Translations under genes and position numbers: made by a program | Notes under the pieces: generated by a model | Seen by the model: only the letters and a program-made list of their open reading frames with translations | Told to the model about the DNA's origin: nothing | Databases searched by the model: none | Assembly: GCA_033182465.1 (NCBI GenBank) | Contig: CP137322.1 | Span: 1,240,001-1,304,000, forward strand | Reading direction: 5' to 3' | DNA: 64,000 nt | From: Sanghuangporus weigelae | Lineage: Eukaryota > Basidiomycota > Agaricomycetes > Hymenochaetales > Hymenochaetaceae | In this document: piece after piece, positions 35,855-46,832 of the stretch | Layout of the letters: the number at the start of each line of letters is the position of its first letter | Position numbering within the stretch: position 1 is the first letter of the stretch

Positions 35855-38247
35855 CGTATTTATGATCTGCCTCGACTTGCTGCCACGCCTTTTGGGTTTT
35901 ATTCGGGAACAAAACTCTTTTCTCTAATGGACCGGAGCGAACTCGTCCTGCACCGATACAAGCGTATCCGTACGTGCGGGTTCTTGGATGTGTGTGCAAG
36001 GCATCAAGCAAAGCTCGGGATGCGTGTGGAATGAACGGTTGCAGCAAAATACCGCAAATTCGTAAAGTCTCGCGTCCCCATGTGAGGAGATGAATGATTT
36101 CACGAGGTTGCGTCTCTGGAGACCATGGCTGAATGCGCGTGATTTCTTTGTTGAGGAGCGAAAGAACATCTGCAATGGACTGGGTCGCTTCACCAACCTC
36201 AAATCGCTGCAAGTGAAAAGAAACCTTCCCCCGTAGTCTGTCTAGTGACTCGCGAAGCTCCGATGAGACGATAAGAGCTTCTCCGTCCAATTTAGCCTCA
36301 GGCAATTCAGAATACCACAAGACACCCGATATACGCGTAGGTGGAAGATCAAACGTAGGAATCCCTTCCTCAGCTCGTGTACGCTGATTGATGTATTCTT
36401 GCGCATAATCGATTTGTACTCGCAAGCTTGAAGCTTCACCTCCATACACCCGATCCTGCATCCTGTCATCGTACTCCTGGGAACCTGGTTCTGGCAAGGG
36501 GGTCGGTCCGTTCCCTCGGGTTAAGAGAATACCACGATGTAATGGAACCTGTCGAAATGCTGGAGGTAATCTATCGAGTACTTTTCGGGATTGCAAGCGC
36601 AATAAAATATTGCCCAAAAGTGATCGCAATTCGTCAGTTGATTTCAGTACTTGATCATCGTTCCAGTCTAAAGAAAGAGAATAGTCAATCGCCACGCGAG
36701 TGCAATACAGGGAAGTCACAAACCAACGTCAGCTTTGAAGTAACCGCCAGTGCGAGCTAAATACCACCTTACAGCGTCGACACCATGCTCTTTCAGGACA
36801 GCAACAGGATCCACAACATTGCCAATAGATTTCGACATCTTTGCTTTATTGACGGTCCAATGGGCATGCGAAAGCAGAGCTCGGGGAAGAGGCAAACCAA
36901 GGGCCATCAAGAAAGCAGGGAAGTATATAGCGTGGAACCTGACTCGGTCAACACATTGCCCAAGCAAGAACAAAAATATGTTTGACTTACTTTAATATGT
37001 CTTTCCCGATGATCTGTAGATCCACGGGCCAACCATTCGTCGTCATGTCAGCTGTGTCGAGCCAGGGATAACCAATTCCGGTTAGATAGCTCGATAATGC
37101 ATCGAGCCATACGTAGATGATCTGAGACGAATCTCCTGGTACCGGAATACCCCATTTCAACCTCCATGACGGTCGCGAAATAGATAAATCAGGCAATATC
37201 TTTGAATCATCCGACTCTAAAATATCCATGATTTCCTTGCGTTGTTTCGGAGGATAGATCGCTACTCATATCTTTTAGTGCCTAATAGTCATACGGCTAT
37301 CTTCCAACTTACCATTCGGATGGGCGCGAAAATGTTCCAAAAGCGGAACCTTAAATTTGGACAATGCGAACTTGTAATTCTCTTCCTTCGTCCACTCAAC
37401 AGCATTCCCAGTTTCTGTCGAGACCTTGATTTTTGCACCGGTTTTGGGGTTGACCGCATCGCGAACCTGCGACTCCGTGTAAAAGCACTCGTCCGACACT
37501 GAGTACCAGCCACTGTGTTCTCCAAGGTAGACATGACCAGATTTCACGAGATCCGTCTGAGGTTCCAACTCAATGCTATGATGGATACGCTCAGACGGCT
37601 GTAACTCACCCATAGTATCTGAACTCCACGGCGATGTTCCTCCGACGATGTACGAACAAAGTTTGTATGGGTGATCGCTGCTTGTTCCGCTAAACCCTAA
37701 GCCGATAAGAACGAAGCGGTATCAGACGGTTTCTTCAGATGAAAACAAGTTGAACTTACGCTGAAAGCTTGACAAAGACGATCGCAGAACTCCTGAGGCT
37801 CCATCCTTCGCTCCTGAGCAGCTTTCTGGATTTTTAAGCCATGCTCGTCTGTACCCGTAATGAAATTAACTAGACGACTACTCGCAGGAACCGAAATTCG
37901 GGCGTGACGTGCAAAAATGTCCGCTATAACGAGTGAATATAGATGTCCAATGTGCGGAACTGGGAGGGAAGCAGATAAGAAAATTCCAAGGCTAACGGCG
38001 CGTTTGAAGTCAGCAAACCTGAGTTAGGGTAAAAAATTGGAGTTGTAATATAGTATGGCTTGATGCGTATCCTTCGTCCAGGATGCGAGACGTTGAGATT
38101 TCCTTGAACAGGAGTGGACGGGAGGTCGAGATGAGGAGGAACTTCTACAACGCTCGAGTTGAAACGCCGCCATTGCCAGCATAAAGCAGATGCGACGCCT
38201 AACCGATATTTATGGGACGCGCTCAGGCATCGCGTCGCAACGGACAT
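35799..38247 (-). CDS. MSM1: Mitochondrial methionyl-tRNA synthetase
   Basis: Class I aminoacyl-tRNA synthetase that charges mitochondrial tRNA-Met. The N-terminus ([19 protein letters not shown]) is basic and hydroxylated, like a mitochondrial targeting peptide. The HIGH signature appears as VPHIGHLYS (near 37950) after [11 protein letters not shown]. Then come [41 protein letters not shown], the KMSKS signature in [15 protein letters not shown] (near 36840) and the anticodon-binding helical domain to the end. About five introns, length near 620 residues. The charged tail after [10 protein letters not shown] is unusual and coincides with the overlapping small frame. Divergent from TMA22. Confidence 0.93.
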
Positions 38248-38400
38248 GCAGTCACCAAGCCAGTGTAACTTGAGGCGTTCGTATTTAAAGGCGAAGAATC
38301 AGGATTGAAGGGTGAAAAAAAGTCGAGTGACCGTGGGGAACGTCGATCAGTACGCGACCTCTCGATGATCACCAACGATCGCATACACACGCCGACCACT
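38248..38400. promoter_or_regulatory. Short shared promoter of MSM1 and TMA22
   Basis: Only 153 bp separate the two start codons, so both promoters must overlap. No TATA box is evident, which is common for housekeeping translation genes. Confidence 0.55.
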
Positions 38401-39264
38401 ATGTCCACCGAGGAGACCGCAGAACAAGATAGCCGGACTACTGTCGATTCAACAGGAGCGCCCATCATTCCACAGCCTGTGGAAGTCTTGTACTGTGCAG
38501 GTAAATAACTACTATATTTCTGCTTCCTGTCTCTTCAATACTGAGGAATGCGTCGATCAGTATGCTCCTATCCACCCGAATACTGCGAATTCGGAGAACA
38601 TCTAACAAGATGCAAGGAGTGGCTTAAGGAGAACCATCCTGATCTGTACGATAGGTACTATAGTGAAGGTACGTGGCGTAGTGTATTTCCGGGTCAAGGG
38701 TACAAGGATGATGAAACTCCGATATCTATGGATTTAGAGGCACTACGTGCAAAAATAGGGACATTATCTCTCGACGCGCAGAAGAAACTAGAGGAGGATG
38801 TGCAAAAGGCGGAACAAAAGGCGGAAAAGAAAGCCGATGCTGCCCTGAAGAAATTGCAGGTTGGCAAATTCAGAATCTGTACACTTTCGTCAGACTTACC
38901 TTCGCCATAGGAATCTCAGGTGATCCTCAAGCGGATAGAACGTAATAGACGCAAATTTGTTACATCCATTTACGGCTTAGAAGCTTTCGGTGAGTGTGTT
39001 AGGTCAGATCAAAGCTTCAGTAAAGTGACATCGACTCGTTCTTCAGGGATCGACCTGAAGAAAGCGGCAAAGTTCTTTGGGAAGAAGTTTGCAACAGGCT
39101 CCTCAGTGACAAAAAATCTGCAGGGAAAGGATGAGATCGTCATACAGGGTGATGTATCCGATGAAATAATGGACATGATTAGTGACAAGGTCGACTTTCT
39201 TGCATCAGTGCCGGAAGACAATGTCGAGATTGTGGAGGACAAAAAGAAGAAGAATGCGGATTAA
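38401..39264 (+). CDS. tma22: Translation machinery-associated protein 22 (DENR homologue)
   Basis: With Tma20/MCT-1 it recycles 40S subunits and promotes reinitiation. The N-terminal Cys-rich motif YCAVCSYPPEYCEF...C is formed by joining exon 1 and exon 2. A Lys/Glu-rich coiled coil follows (AEQKAEKKADAALKKLQ), then the SUI1 domain: VILKRIERNRRKFVTSIYGL, DLKKAAKFFGKKFATGSSVT, DEIVIQGDVSDEI. Four introns. In-frame ATGs also exist upstream (38365), but the one at 38401 gives the family's usual start. Confidence 0.93.
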
Positions 39265-39568
39265 CCGCACAATGATGAAAAGATCGATGTGTTCACCGGC
39301 AATGCGCTGTACTTCAAGGCTACTTGATATTAACTACTAACTACTAAACTACGACATGATGGTGCGAAACAGTGGACAATGTGGATACAGGATAGGGATT
39401 GTTGTCATTTTATGAAGACGAATGTTGCTGATGTCAATGATGGAATGCTAATGAAACCAATAAAAAATTGAAATGCAAGATGCTGAGTGCAAATACGATA
39501 CTAGGTCAGGAAAAGAGGGTTGCAGGAATACAGGTGTGAGGGTTGCAAGAAGAGAATCAGGAGATATT
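39265..39568. other. Convergent 3' region after TMA22
   Basis: About 300 bp between TMA22 and the orphan gene, with no motif. Confidence 0.45.
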
Positions 39569-40140
39569 TTAACGGATCTCGAGTTCGAGTTGAGCCTGCC
39601 AGGTGCTTTCTCCGACCTCAAAGATTGATACGAGAATGATGTCTTCGATCCTGATCGCATCGGGACCTACGCGCCACTCAGCATAACTGCTCGAGACTGG
39701 TTGAGTCAGGCATTTCTGAAGCCGAATGATTGTTAACTACAGATTCAAGCCACACAATTGCAAGACAATGACTTGCCTGAAGAAGCTGCGCAATACTATC
39801 GCAGATTTTTCGAGCGAGCTCTGCTTTTGTAAGCTGGACACAATGAATTGTGGCTTGATAGGCGGTGGTCGAGTAACCGGGCCACTGGAAAGGTATAAAT
39901 TAAGCTCCAAAGCAGAGGTTTGAGGATAGACGGCGGGCTTACTTGAAGATATAAACGCATCGTTCCACACCCGCGAAGGACAGGCTCATAGGCGTTGACC
40001 ATTACAGCCGGGTTGCGAGAAACCTCGCAAACAAAGACGCCCCGACGAGGACTGCGGTTACTGTAGAAATCAATAACACCAACAGGTGATCCACTGAGGC
40101 TCTTTAATGGCTTGACCGGGACCTTGACTCGGTTGCGCAT
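39569..40140 (-). CDS. Orphan small fungal protein with a GC-AG intron
   Basis: Three exons give about 150 residues: MRNRVKVPVKPLKSLSGSPV and GVIDFYSNRSPRRGVFVCEV, then WPGYSTTAYQATIHCVQLTK with AELARKICDSIAQLLQ, then a last exon ending ESTWQAQLELEIR. Intron 1 is ordinary (GTAAGC...CCAG). Intron 2 begins CAG/GCAAGT and ends TTCAG, a classic GC-AG intron; only this joins the frames without a stop. The WPGY block and the W-Q-A ending remind me of a basidiomycete-restricted family of short orphan proteins. No function is known to me. Confidence 0.6.
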
Positions 40141-41439
40141 TATAACCGATAGAGTCTTAAAGAGCGATGAATAATAAAGAGAACGAAAGAATGCGGTAGA
40201 CAGAGAGTGTAGAGGTAATTAAAGAGTGCCAGCAAGGAGTCTAGAATGCCAAAGCACCAGCAATAGCAGGATCAAAGATTGTGTGGACGAGATACAGACA
40301 GAATCGCACAGCGACTTATTGTCCGTAACAGAAGTGATTTGACTGGGACGATAGAAGAAAGAGTTTTCGAAGCTTCCGTGGTTTATATCATAGTGCTTTA
40401 GATCATAAACCACAATTGCGGCCACCCATGCCTGTGGACAAGGTCATCAAAGTGAGTGACTACATAGCGCATAGCCATGAGGCCGCAGAAAGGTCAAAGC
40501 CATAGTACATCAAGCGAACTATTGACTCGACGTGAAACATACATCTCAGCGAATTGCAGTGGAAGTAAGGCCACATTCTCCGTATGTGCATTTTGGCGTC
40601 AACCAGAATTGTAGATCAATAGCGGCTCCATAATGAAGCAAGAGAATAGTCCTGGAAACGGATTTGGAAATTCCGCCCATAGACTTGATCTCCATAGTAG
40701 TCCTGAGTCGAAGTGGAGCGCACTGTACAGCAATGAGGAACTTGGGGCGGCAGCACTGTCTGCAAAGCGGACGGATAAGCGCGCACGTCGTATGACCGTT
40801 GATCTAAATAAAGGGAATGATGACCACAGTGAACATCAATTTCGTTTTAGGAAGGAGACACAAAGAAAAGATAACCACAGCTTTTGAAAGTGTTGATAAA
40901 AGAGCGATAGACAATGGCATGAAGATAATGAACCGACTGTTGAGCCCCCTAGTCTACCGAGGTTCGGTCATGGATGTTGAGCTCATGGGTATTCACATCC
41001 AGGGCAAATTCAGAGAAAAATCAAAAGATTTGGTGGGCACAATGCAGGAGAACAGGACAGTCAGAGTCAGTAGCGTCACCAATCCATCCTCTGGTATCGT
41101 CAGGTTCGACAGAGTAGAAAGAGAAAGATCATGAATGTGGCTGTGCTCAGTTCTTTTTTTCATCAGCCTTCCTTATTGGGCACTATGATCGTCACCAGCG
41201 AGATAAATAAGTACAAATATAAATCCACAGGTACTGTACACAAAATGTATCTAGATTACAAATAAAAATGAGGGTATCCTAGTTCTACATAGTTCCAAAT
41301 GTTCTTGGTATACTTGTTTTACATGCACTATACAGGAAGTCGTTGTAGGTGGAAAGGAATGTGAAACTATAGTGAGTGTCAACGCGTCGAAGGAATCAAG
41401 TGTCAATACATAGCCTCATCGTGCAATACGTTAAAAGAT
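40141..41439. other. Intergenic region without a supported gene
   Basis: An open stretch at 40633-40887 and an overlapping one to 41134 begin with ATG but have no motif, and their composition is not gene-like. About 1.3 kb is otherwise featureless. Confidence 0.45.
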
Positions 41440-42624
41440 TCATGAAGACGGGGGCGCAACATGAATATACCACTCTCCAGGCTTCTCCGGTACAGGGCTA
41501 AGGCCAAGGAATCGAGTTTGCCCGAGCAAGCAGTCCAAGCGCCTGAGACCACCACTGCGCGCGGTTCCAGCGCCTAAATTGGCGCCAGAACGGTCACTCG
41601 AAGGGGAAAGCGAACTTTGCATCTGATGGAAAGCTGATGAGAGAAAAGCTTTTGCATTAGAGGCGATACGACACACATTGGTTCTCCGCTGGGGAGACGC
41701 ACGCTCCTGTGCAAGGACCGCCTGCTCCTCAGCCTCGCAGCGCCTATAGAAAGATCTGGCAACGGATGTCTGTAGATCCGGGGTTGGCACATCCTTAAGC
41801 GCATCGTACTCTCGGACTGTCATTGGTGTATGAAGGTACCGGTATATCGCGTATATGACGTGCTTGAGGGAAATGTAGTCCGTTGCCTGAGATGGCGCAC
41901 GCCCGTCCGGAGATTGTTGGCCGTCGGACCTGCTGGTAGGTGAACGAATTTCAGAGGCGCGCAAGATGAGGGGCTCCCAGAGTGGGTAGCTGATGCAGTG
42001 AATACGCATCTCCTTCAGAGGTGGGTTTGATGCCGGTTGGTCAAGTATATCCGGAGGAACGGGGACGGGTCCCCCATTGCTTCTCGACGTAGTCATGCAG
42101 ACCGTGGAGTATGACGGTGCATCACCGACGTTCCACACGAGAGAAGGGACTTTGCCAGACGGAACATAGTCCAGGAGTGAGTGCAGACGCAATATACTGG
42201 CGGGTTCTCGCCGTCTAGTCAATCCGATAGCCAAGGATTTGCGCGGTGATGTCGCAGACGGGCTGAGAAGTGGCAGTGAACGCCCCATTGCCGACATACT
42301 AAACCGGTCGTACCTGGAAGGAGGTTCCGCGAGGCGTAGAGAGGGGTCGTCTGGACTTCTAATATGCGCATATACGAAAGTGTTCCCTGGAATCTGGATA
42401 GGGGGGAGCGCTCCTCGAGCATGATCTCGAGTTCGGTATGCTTCGCCTATTGGAGCAAGAGGCGTCAAAGGTGTTGGAGGGGAAGGGGAATCGACAAGAG
42501 AATCGTCGTCATCGGTGCTTGACGGTAACGGAGACTGATGTGGGGACGGCGGAACGAACGACGGACCACCATTCTTGTCGTCACTCGAGTCGCCGTCCCA
42601 CCAGTGGACATGCTTCTCTGCCAT
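41440..42624 (-). CDS. DUF6699-type protein, intronless
   Basis: A single exon of 394 codons from the ATG at 42624. The N-terminal half is low-complexity and Pro/Ser-rich (VPPSPHQSPLPSSTDDDDS). The C-terminal half carries the conserved basidiomycete domain: DYVPSGKVPSLVWNVGDAP, CISYPLWEPLILRASE, YISLKHVIYAIYRYLHTPMT and VARSFYRRC. This matches the DUF6699 pattern as I know it. Function unknown. Lack of introns is unusual for this intron-rich window. Confidence 0.75.
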   Translation of the reverse strand: MAEKHVHWWDGDSSDDKNGGPSFVPPSPHQSPLPSSTDDDDSLVDSPSPPTPLTPLAPIGEAYRTRDHARGALPPIQIPGNTFVYAHIRSPDDPSLRLAEPPSRYDRFSMSAMGRSLPLLSPSATSPRKSLAIGLTRRREPASILRLHSLLDYVPSGKVPSLVWNVGDAPSYSTVCMTTSRSNGGPVPVPPDILDQPASNPPLKEMRIHCISYPLWEPLILRASEIRSPTSRSDGQQSPDGRAPSQATDYISLKHVIYAIYRYLHTPMTVREYDALKDVPTPDLQTSVARSFYRRCEAEEQAVLAQERASPQRRTNVCRIASNAKAFLSSAFHQMQSSLSPSSDRSGANLGAGTARSGGLRRLDCLLGQTRFLGLSPVPEKPGEWYIHVAPPSS

Positions 42625-44026
42625 CGTCGAAGAGATGGAGGTCGAAGGACTGCTATGGAGGGTCAAGATGAGAGTCCAGAGCAAAGTATTTAAGCTAGTC
42701 CAAAATATAATTTAAAATGCAAGGTTCCGGCTCTTGAGTAGACTCATCATCATACCCGACTATGCATAGCCAACCAAAGCTTGTTAGCAGAGGTACGCGA
42801 AGTAGGATAAAGATAACTTTTTAGGCAACCAGGGCCTATTATGACTACCGCGCTTCGCCACCGCCACATCTTACCGTGTTTGGACCGAAATCTGTTGCTT
42901 AACAAACAGCCACGCGAGAATTTGATTTCGATACCAGTGCAAGCTCCTTTAAATAGAAATCCGTGTTTAGAGCTGCAGCGCAAGGAATGACGATTGCTTG
43001 GTCTAGAGTTGGACTTTGATTATGTAGATCGATAGGAATCGATAGACGACGGTAAACCGAGCCAGAGTAGCAACTGAGTCCGCTTCAGTCCCCGTAAAGT
43101 GCCTAAGTGCATCTCTTAAGTGGAGTAGGCATGATTCAGATCCGATGGGAAAGTAGCGACAGGAACATCCTCAGGAAGTTTGGAGCTGACGGCAGTTACT
43201 CGCAAAGCTCCGAGGACTGGCAAAAAAGAGGTCTTGATCATCATAATACAAGCGATCTAAGGCGACACCAATAAAGCCATATGAGAAGATGGAGCGCCGC
43301 CTCGCCGACTGAACGGATGCACACGATATAATGGCCTTTAAGCATGTCTCATAGCTGTCGAATCATAATGGTGGAAAATACATGCATGACATGCGACAGC
43401 AACAACTGCTTCTGTTTCGCAGTCCGGGCGAACATATCACTAGCGCAACTCCTCTCTGTGTACGGCGTGCATCTAGAGATTGAGCTTGGTTCGCCTCCAG
43501 TGACGGCGCTTGGCGTTGTACTGTAAACAAACACTTTGTTCATTGCCACTCACTTTTACGGTGTATTACAAGAACGCACTTGAATTTTGGTGTCCGACTT
43601 CAGTCGGTACCATTGAGGGATAGGTCTACGAAAACATAACGTCAGCGTACATTCTCTGGCCTCTGGACGACAGATGAAGACGCACCGGTTTTGGCGGGCT
43701 GCCTTCGCGAGTTTTTGCTTCGTACGGAAAGTCTTTTGGGAAGGCTATGACATGGCTAGAGTCAACATTCCGCGAAAAAACAGTAATATACATTTTTTAC
43801 CATTGCGGATGTTCGCCAAAATCAATATAGATATGGTCGTGCTCGACGTTGATAGGGAGAAGTTGGGTTGACTGCCGCTATACAGTACTTCCCAAACAGA
43901 AAAAGTAAAGAATACTCACGATCAGGCGACCTGGTGAGACGTCGATCAGTGCAGATCCAGATACTTTCACTTGACACGTCCTCACATTCACGCGAACACG
44001 ACTATTTAGCTTCAAAACTCGACGCG
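42625..44026. other. Divergent intergenic region
   Basis: About 1.4 kb between the DUF6699 gene and FKBP2, which point away from each other. Short open frames at 43344-43526 and 43674-43871 carry no motif. It should contain both promoters. Confidence 0.45.
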
Positions 44027-44701
44027 ATGAAGTGGTTCACCTGGCTCGTTCTTCTTGTCTTCCCAGCTCTCTTGGTCTCAGCTGCTGAAGATCCAACTGA
44101 ACTCGATATTAAAACTACGTTCTCTCCTGAGGAATGTGCACAACAAGCTGAGAGCGGTGACTTTGTCAAAGTACACTACGTATGTTGATTTTCTCTCGTT
44201 TCATCGCAATGTGAATCTCTTGCTAATCGATGTTCGGTAGACCGGCACTCTGTACTCTAATGGAAATAAATTCGACTCGAGGTGAGCATTGAAGGTGGTG
44301 AATCCGTAGCTCATTAATGGTGAAATCGAATGAAGCTTGGACCGTGGACAGCCATTTGAACTTAAACGTGAGTATTCCCGCAACTTTCAGCTTCTAGCAC
44401 ATAGATCCCTTGTTGACTGTTCCATTCTCAGTTGGTGCCGGTCAAGTCATCAAAGGGTGGGACGAGGGTCTTCAAGGCATGTGCAAAGGCGAGAAGCGAA
44501 CCTTGACTATTCCTCCACATAAGGCATACGGTGAGCTTATCTATTCGATTTTTTTGGCGCAATTCTCAGATCTCATTAATACTTTATACGCGAATCCCAG
44601 GCTCGCGAGGTTTCGGGAACGTCATCCCACCAAACTCCGTCCTCGTCTTCGACGTCGAACTCATTGATGTCAGAAAGCAGAAATCCAAAGACGAGCTATA
44701 G
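44027..44701 (+). CDS. ER FKBP-type prolyl isomerase (FKBP2-like)
   Basis: Peptidyl-prolyl cis-trans isomerase of the secretory pathway. Signal peptide [20 protein letters not shown], then the FKBP core: GDFVKVHY / [14 protein letters not shown] / [10 protein letters not shown] / [33 protein letters not shown] and [20 protein letters not shown]. The active-site residues [13 protein letters not shown] and FDVEL are present. The C-terminus is KDEL, an ER retrieval signal. Five short introns. About 140 residues, normal for FKBP2. Confidence 0.92.
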
Positions 44702-45108
44702 TTATCTACTTTCAACATGCAGCATTAATACTGTGGGATCCATCATTAATGAAGTCCTTGGTTCCTTGCGTTATTTAAGTTCTACATGAGTCTGTGTAAA
44801 GTTTCGGCTCAAGTGCAAGATCTGGAGATGCCAAGCGATGCCTCTAGACATGAGACAAGTTATATTATAGAACAAAGTTCGAAGGCGGTGCAGCCAAACA
44901 GACCTTAGGATATTAGTGAACTTCACTAAGCATATTGTAGGAGCGTGTCCGAATCTAATGGCTGTTATTTGTATTTGTTTGACTGTAAATGATCGACGAT
45001 ACCAAATATGGAGATCGACGACTAGTGACGAGTAACGCCGCTCGAAGTTGACAGACCAAAGTTCCAAGTTTCTTCCGAGCCAAATCTACTGTATTTCACT
45101 CATAACAA
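44702..45108. other. Spacer FKBP2 to NKAP
   Basis: About 400 bp with the 3' end of FKBP2 and the promoter of the NKAP gene. No motif seen. Confidence 0.45.
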
Positions 45109-46703
45109 ATGGCGACTGTACATCCAAGCAGACTGGGTCTCGTGCCACAATCTTCTTCTTTCAAGACCGAAGGAAGGTACAACGGCGTAGACAGAGACAG
45201 ATCACGGGAGAGAAGGAAGGAGCACGACTTTTCTTACCGACGAGACGACTCTCGTGAGCGCGACCACGATCGCGACCGAAAGCCAGACTATCCAAACGAG
45301 AGCAGACGCGAACGTAGCAGAAGCCCTAACGGTAAAGGCAGAGCTCGGGATGACGACAAACGTAGATACGATCAGGAGGAACGACAAAGACGCTCGAGTC
45401 CGGATTACAGCGCATATCGAAAAGAAGAGCCATTTCGTAGTGCTGGACCTAATGGCGCTGAGGATGCGAGAGGTGCGGATGCTCCTGCTCCCTGGCGCGC
45501 ACCTGAAAATATGTATGGCTCGCGTGGACGTGGACGAACTCCTGGTCCTGGTCCTGGTGGAGACGACTACTTCGCAAGGTATGTGCTCTGTTATTGACTA
45601 TTTTTTTACCACAACCACTAATTCTATCTTTCTTGCAGTCGACGCACGATGCGCGCTAGTAAAGAAGTGAATATATGGCCACCTTCTCCGAAGGAACCTT
45701 ACGATTTGTAAGTTGGAAATATGACTTTTCATTTGATTGTAAATGACATTCTGTGATTGATAGATCTGAGTCTAAGAAGAAACGTTCGACCAAACGGAGA
45801 CGTTCCTTGTCTGTTTCAACCTCATCTTCCGAGGAAAGAGAACGAAGGAAGAAGAAGGAGAAGAGACGTAAAGAAAAGAAGGACCGGGAAGAACGAAAGG
45901 AGAAACATAGGAGAAAACATCGTCGGGAGAAGTCTTACGATGACGATAGCGAAGACGAGCGCCGACATCGACGAAGGCGTAGCCGGTCATATAGGAGAGA
46001 TGAAGACAGTGATGATGAGCGAAGGTCACGTCGTAGCAGAAGCAAAAGTGAAAAACGTCGGGAAAAGAGCCGGCATAAGAGCCGCCACAGCAGCCGTGCA
46101 GACACGCCTCCTCGATCGCACGTGGACGAGGAGGAAGCCGAATGGGTGGAGAAGCCTGCTGACTCGTTCGTGGCTGTTGCGGAACATACGGGCAAGTCAC
46201 CGCATATAGACAGCGTGACGAAGATAGAAGAGAAGCAGCAAGGCGCAGCGGGATCTGAATCCGAATCTGATGAAGAGGAGGTGGGACCTCAGCCAGTTTA
46301 TCGTGCACCAACTACGAACAAGAAGGTGGATGAACGGCAATATGGCGGTGCGCTGTTGCGAGGCGAAGGCAGTGCAATGGCGGCCTTCCTGAGGGATGGA
46401 GACACAGATGCGCGAATTCCGCGACGTGGCGAGATTGGGTTGACGCCAGACGAGATCGCGACATTTGAGTCTGTTGGGTATGTGATGAGCGGAAGCAGGC
46501 ACAGGAGAATGAATGCCGTTCGAATGCGGAAGGAGAACCAAGTGATCAGCGCAGAAGAGAAACGGGGAATATTGAAGCTGCAGAAGGAAGAACGGGAGCG
46601 CAGAGAAGCGATTCTTCGTGATGAGTTCCGGGAGCTGGTCGAGGAGAAGTTGAAGGGAACAGCGACTGGGACTGGACCAGCTAATGCGAGAGGTGCAGAG
46701 TAG
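45109..46703 (+). CDS. NKAP-family nuclear protein (SynMuv/NKAP C-terminal domain)
   Basis: Spliceosome- and transcription-associated nuclear protein. The N-terminal half is Arg/Ser/Asp-rich, like an SR protein (RDDSRERDHDRDRK). An exon then contributes ASKEVNIWPPSPKEPY, the NKAP motif. A very long Lys/Arg/Glu helix-like tract follows (about 45770-46110). The C-terminal NKAP domain reads YGGALLRGEGSAMAAFLRDG, RIPRRGEIGLTPDEIATFES, GYVMSGSRHRRMNAVRMRKE and NQVISAEEKRGIL. Two introns. Ends at 46703, only 130 bp before the next gene on the same strand. Confidence 0.9.
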
Positions 46704-46832
46704 ATAGAGTGTACTAATTTGTAGTGTACCGAATGTAAATGCTTACATAACATGACGTCTTTGATCTGTGATTTGAGTTGTTTGTACCTTTCTTACTTAC
46801 CGACGCCTAACAAGTACTACTACTTGACTCCG

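Noticed and set aside
40633-41134. Two overlapping ATG-led frames
   Set aside because: No motif and no splice-linked continuation.
45772-46311. Long antisense open frame (179 codons)
   Set aside because: It is the mirror of the Arg/Ser/Lys-rich tract of the NKAP gene; such biased codon use leaves the opposite strand open. No motif of its own.
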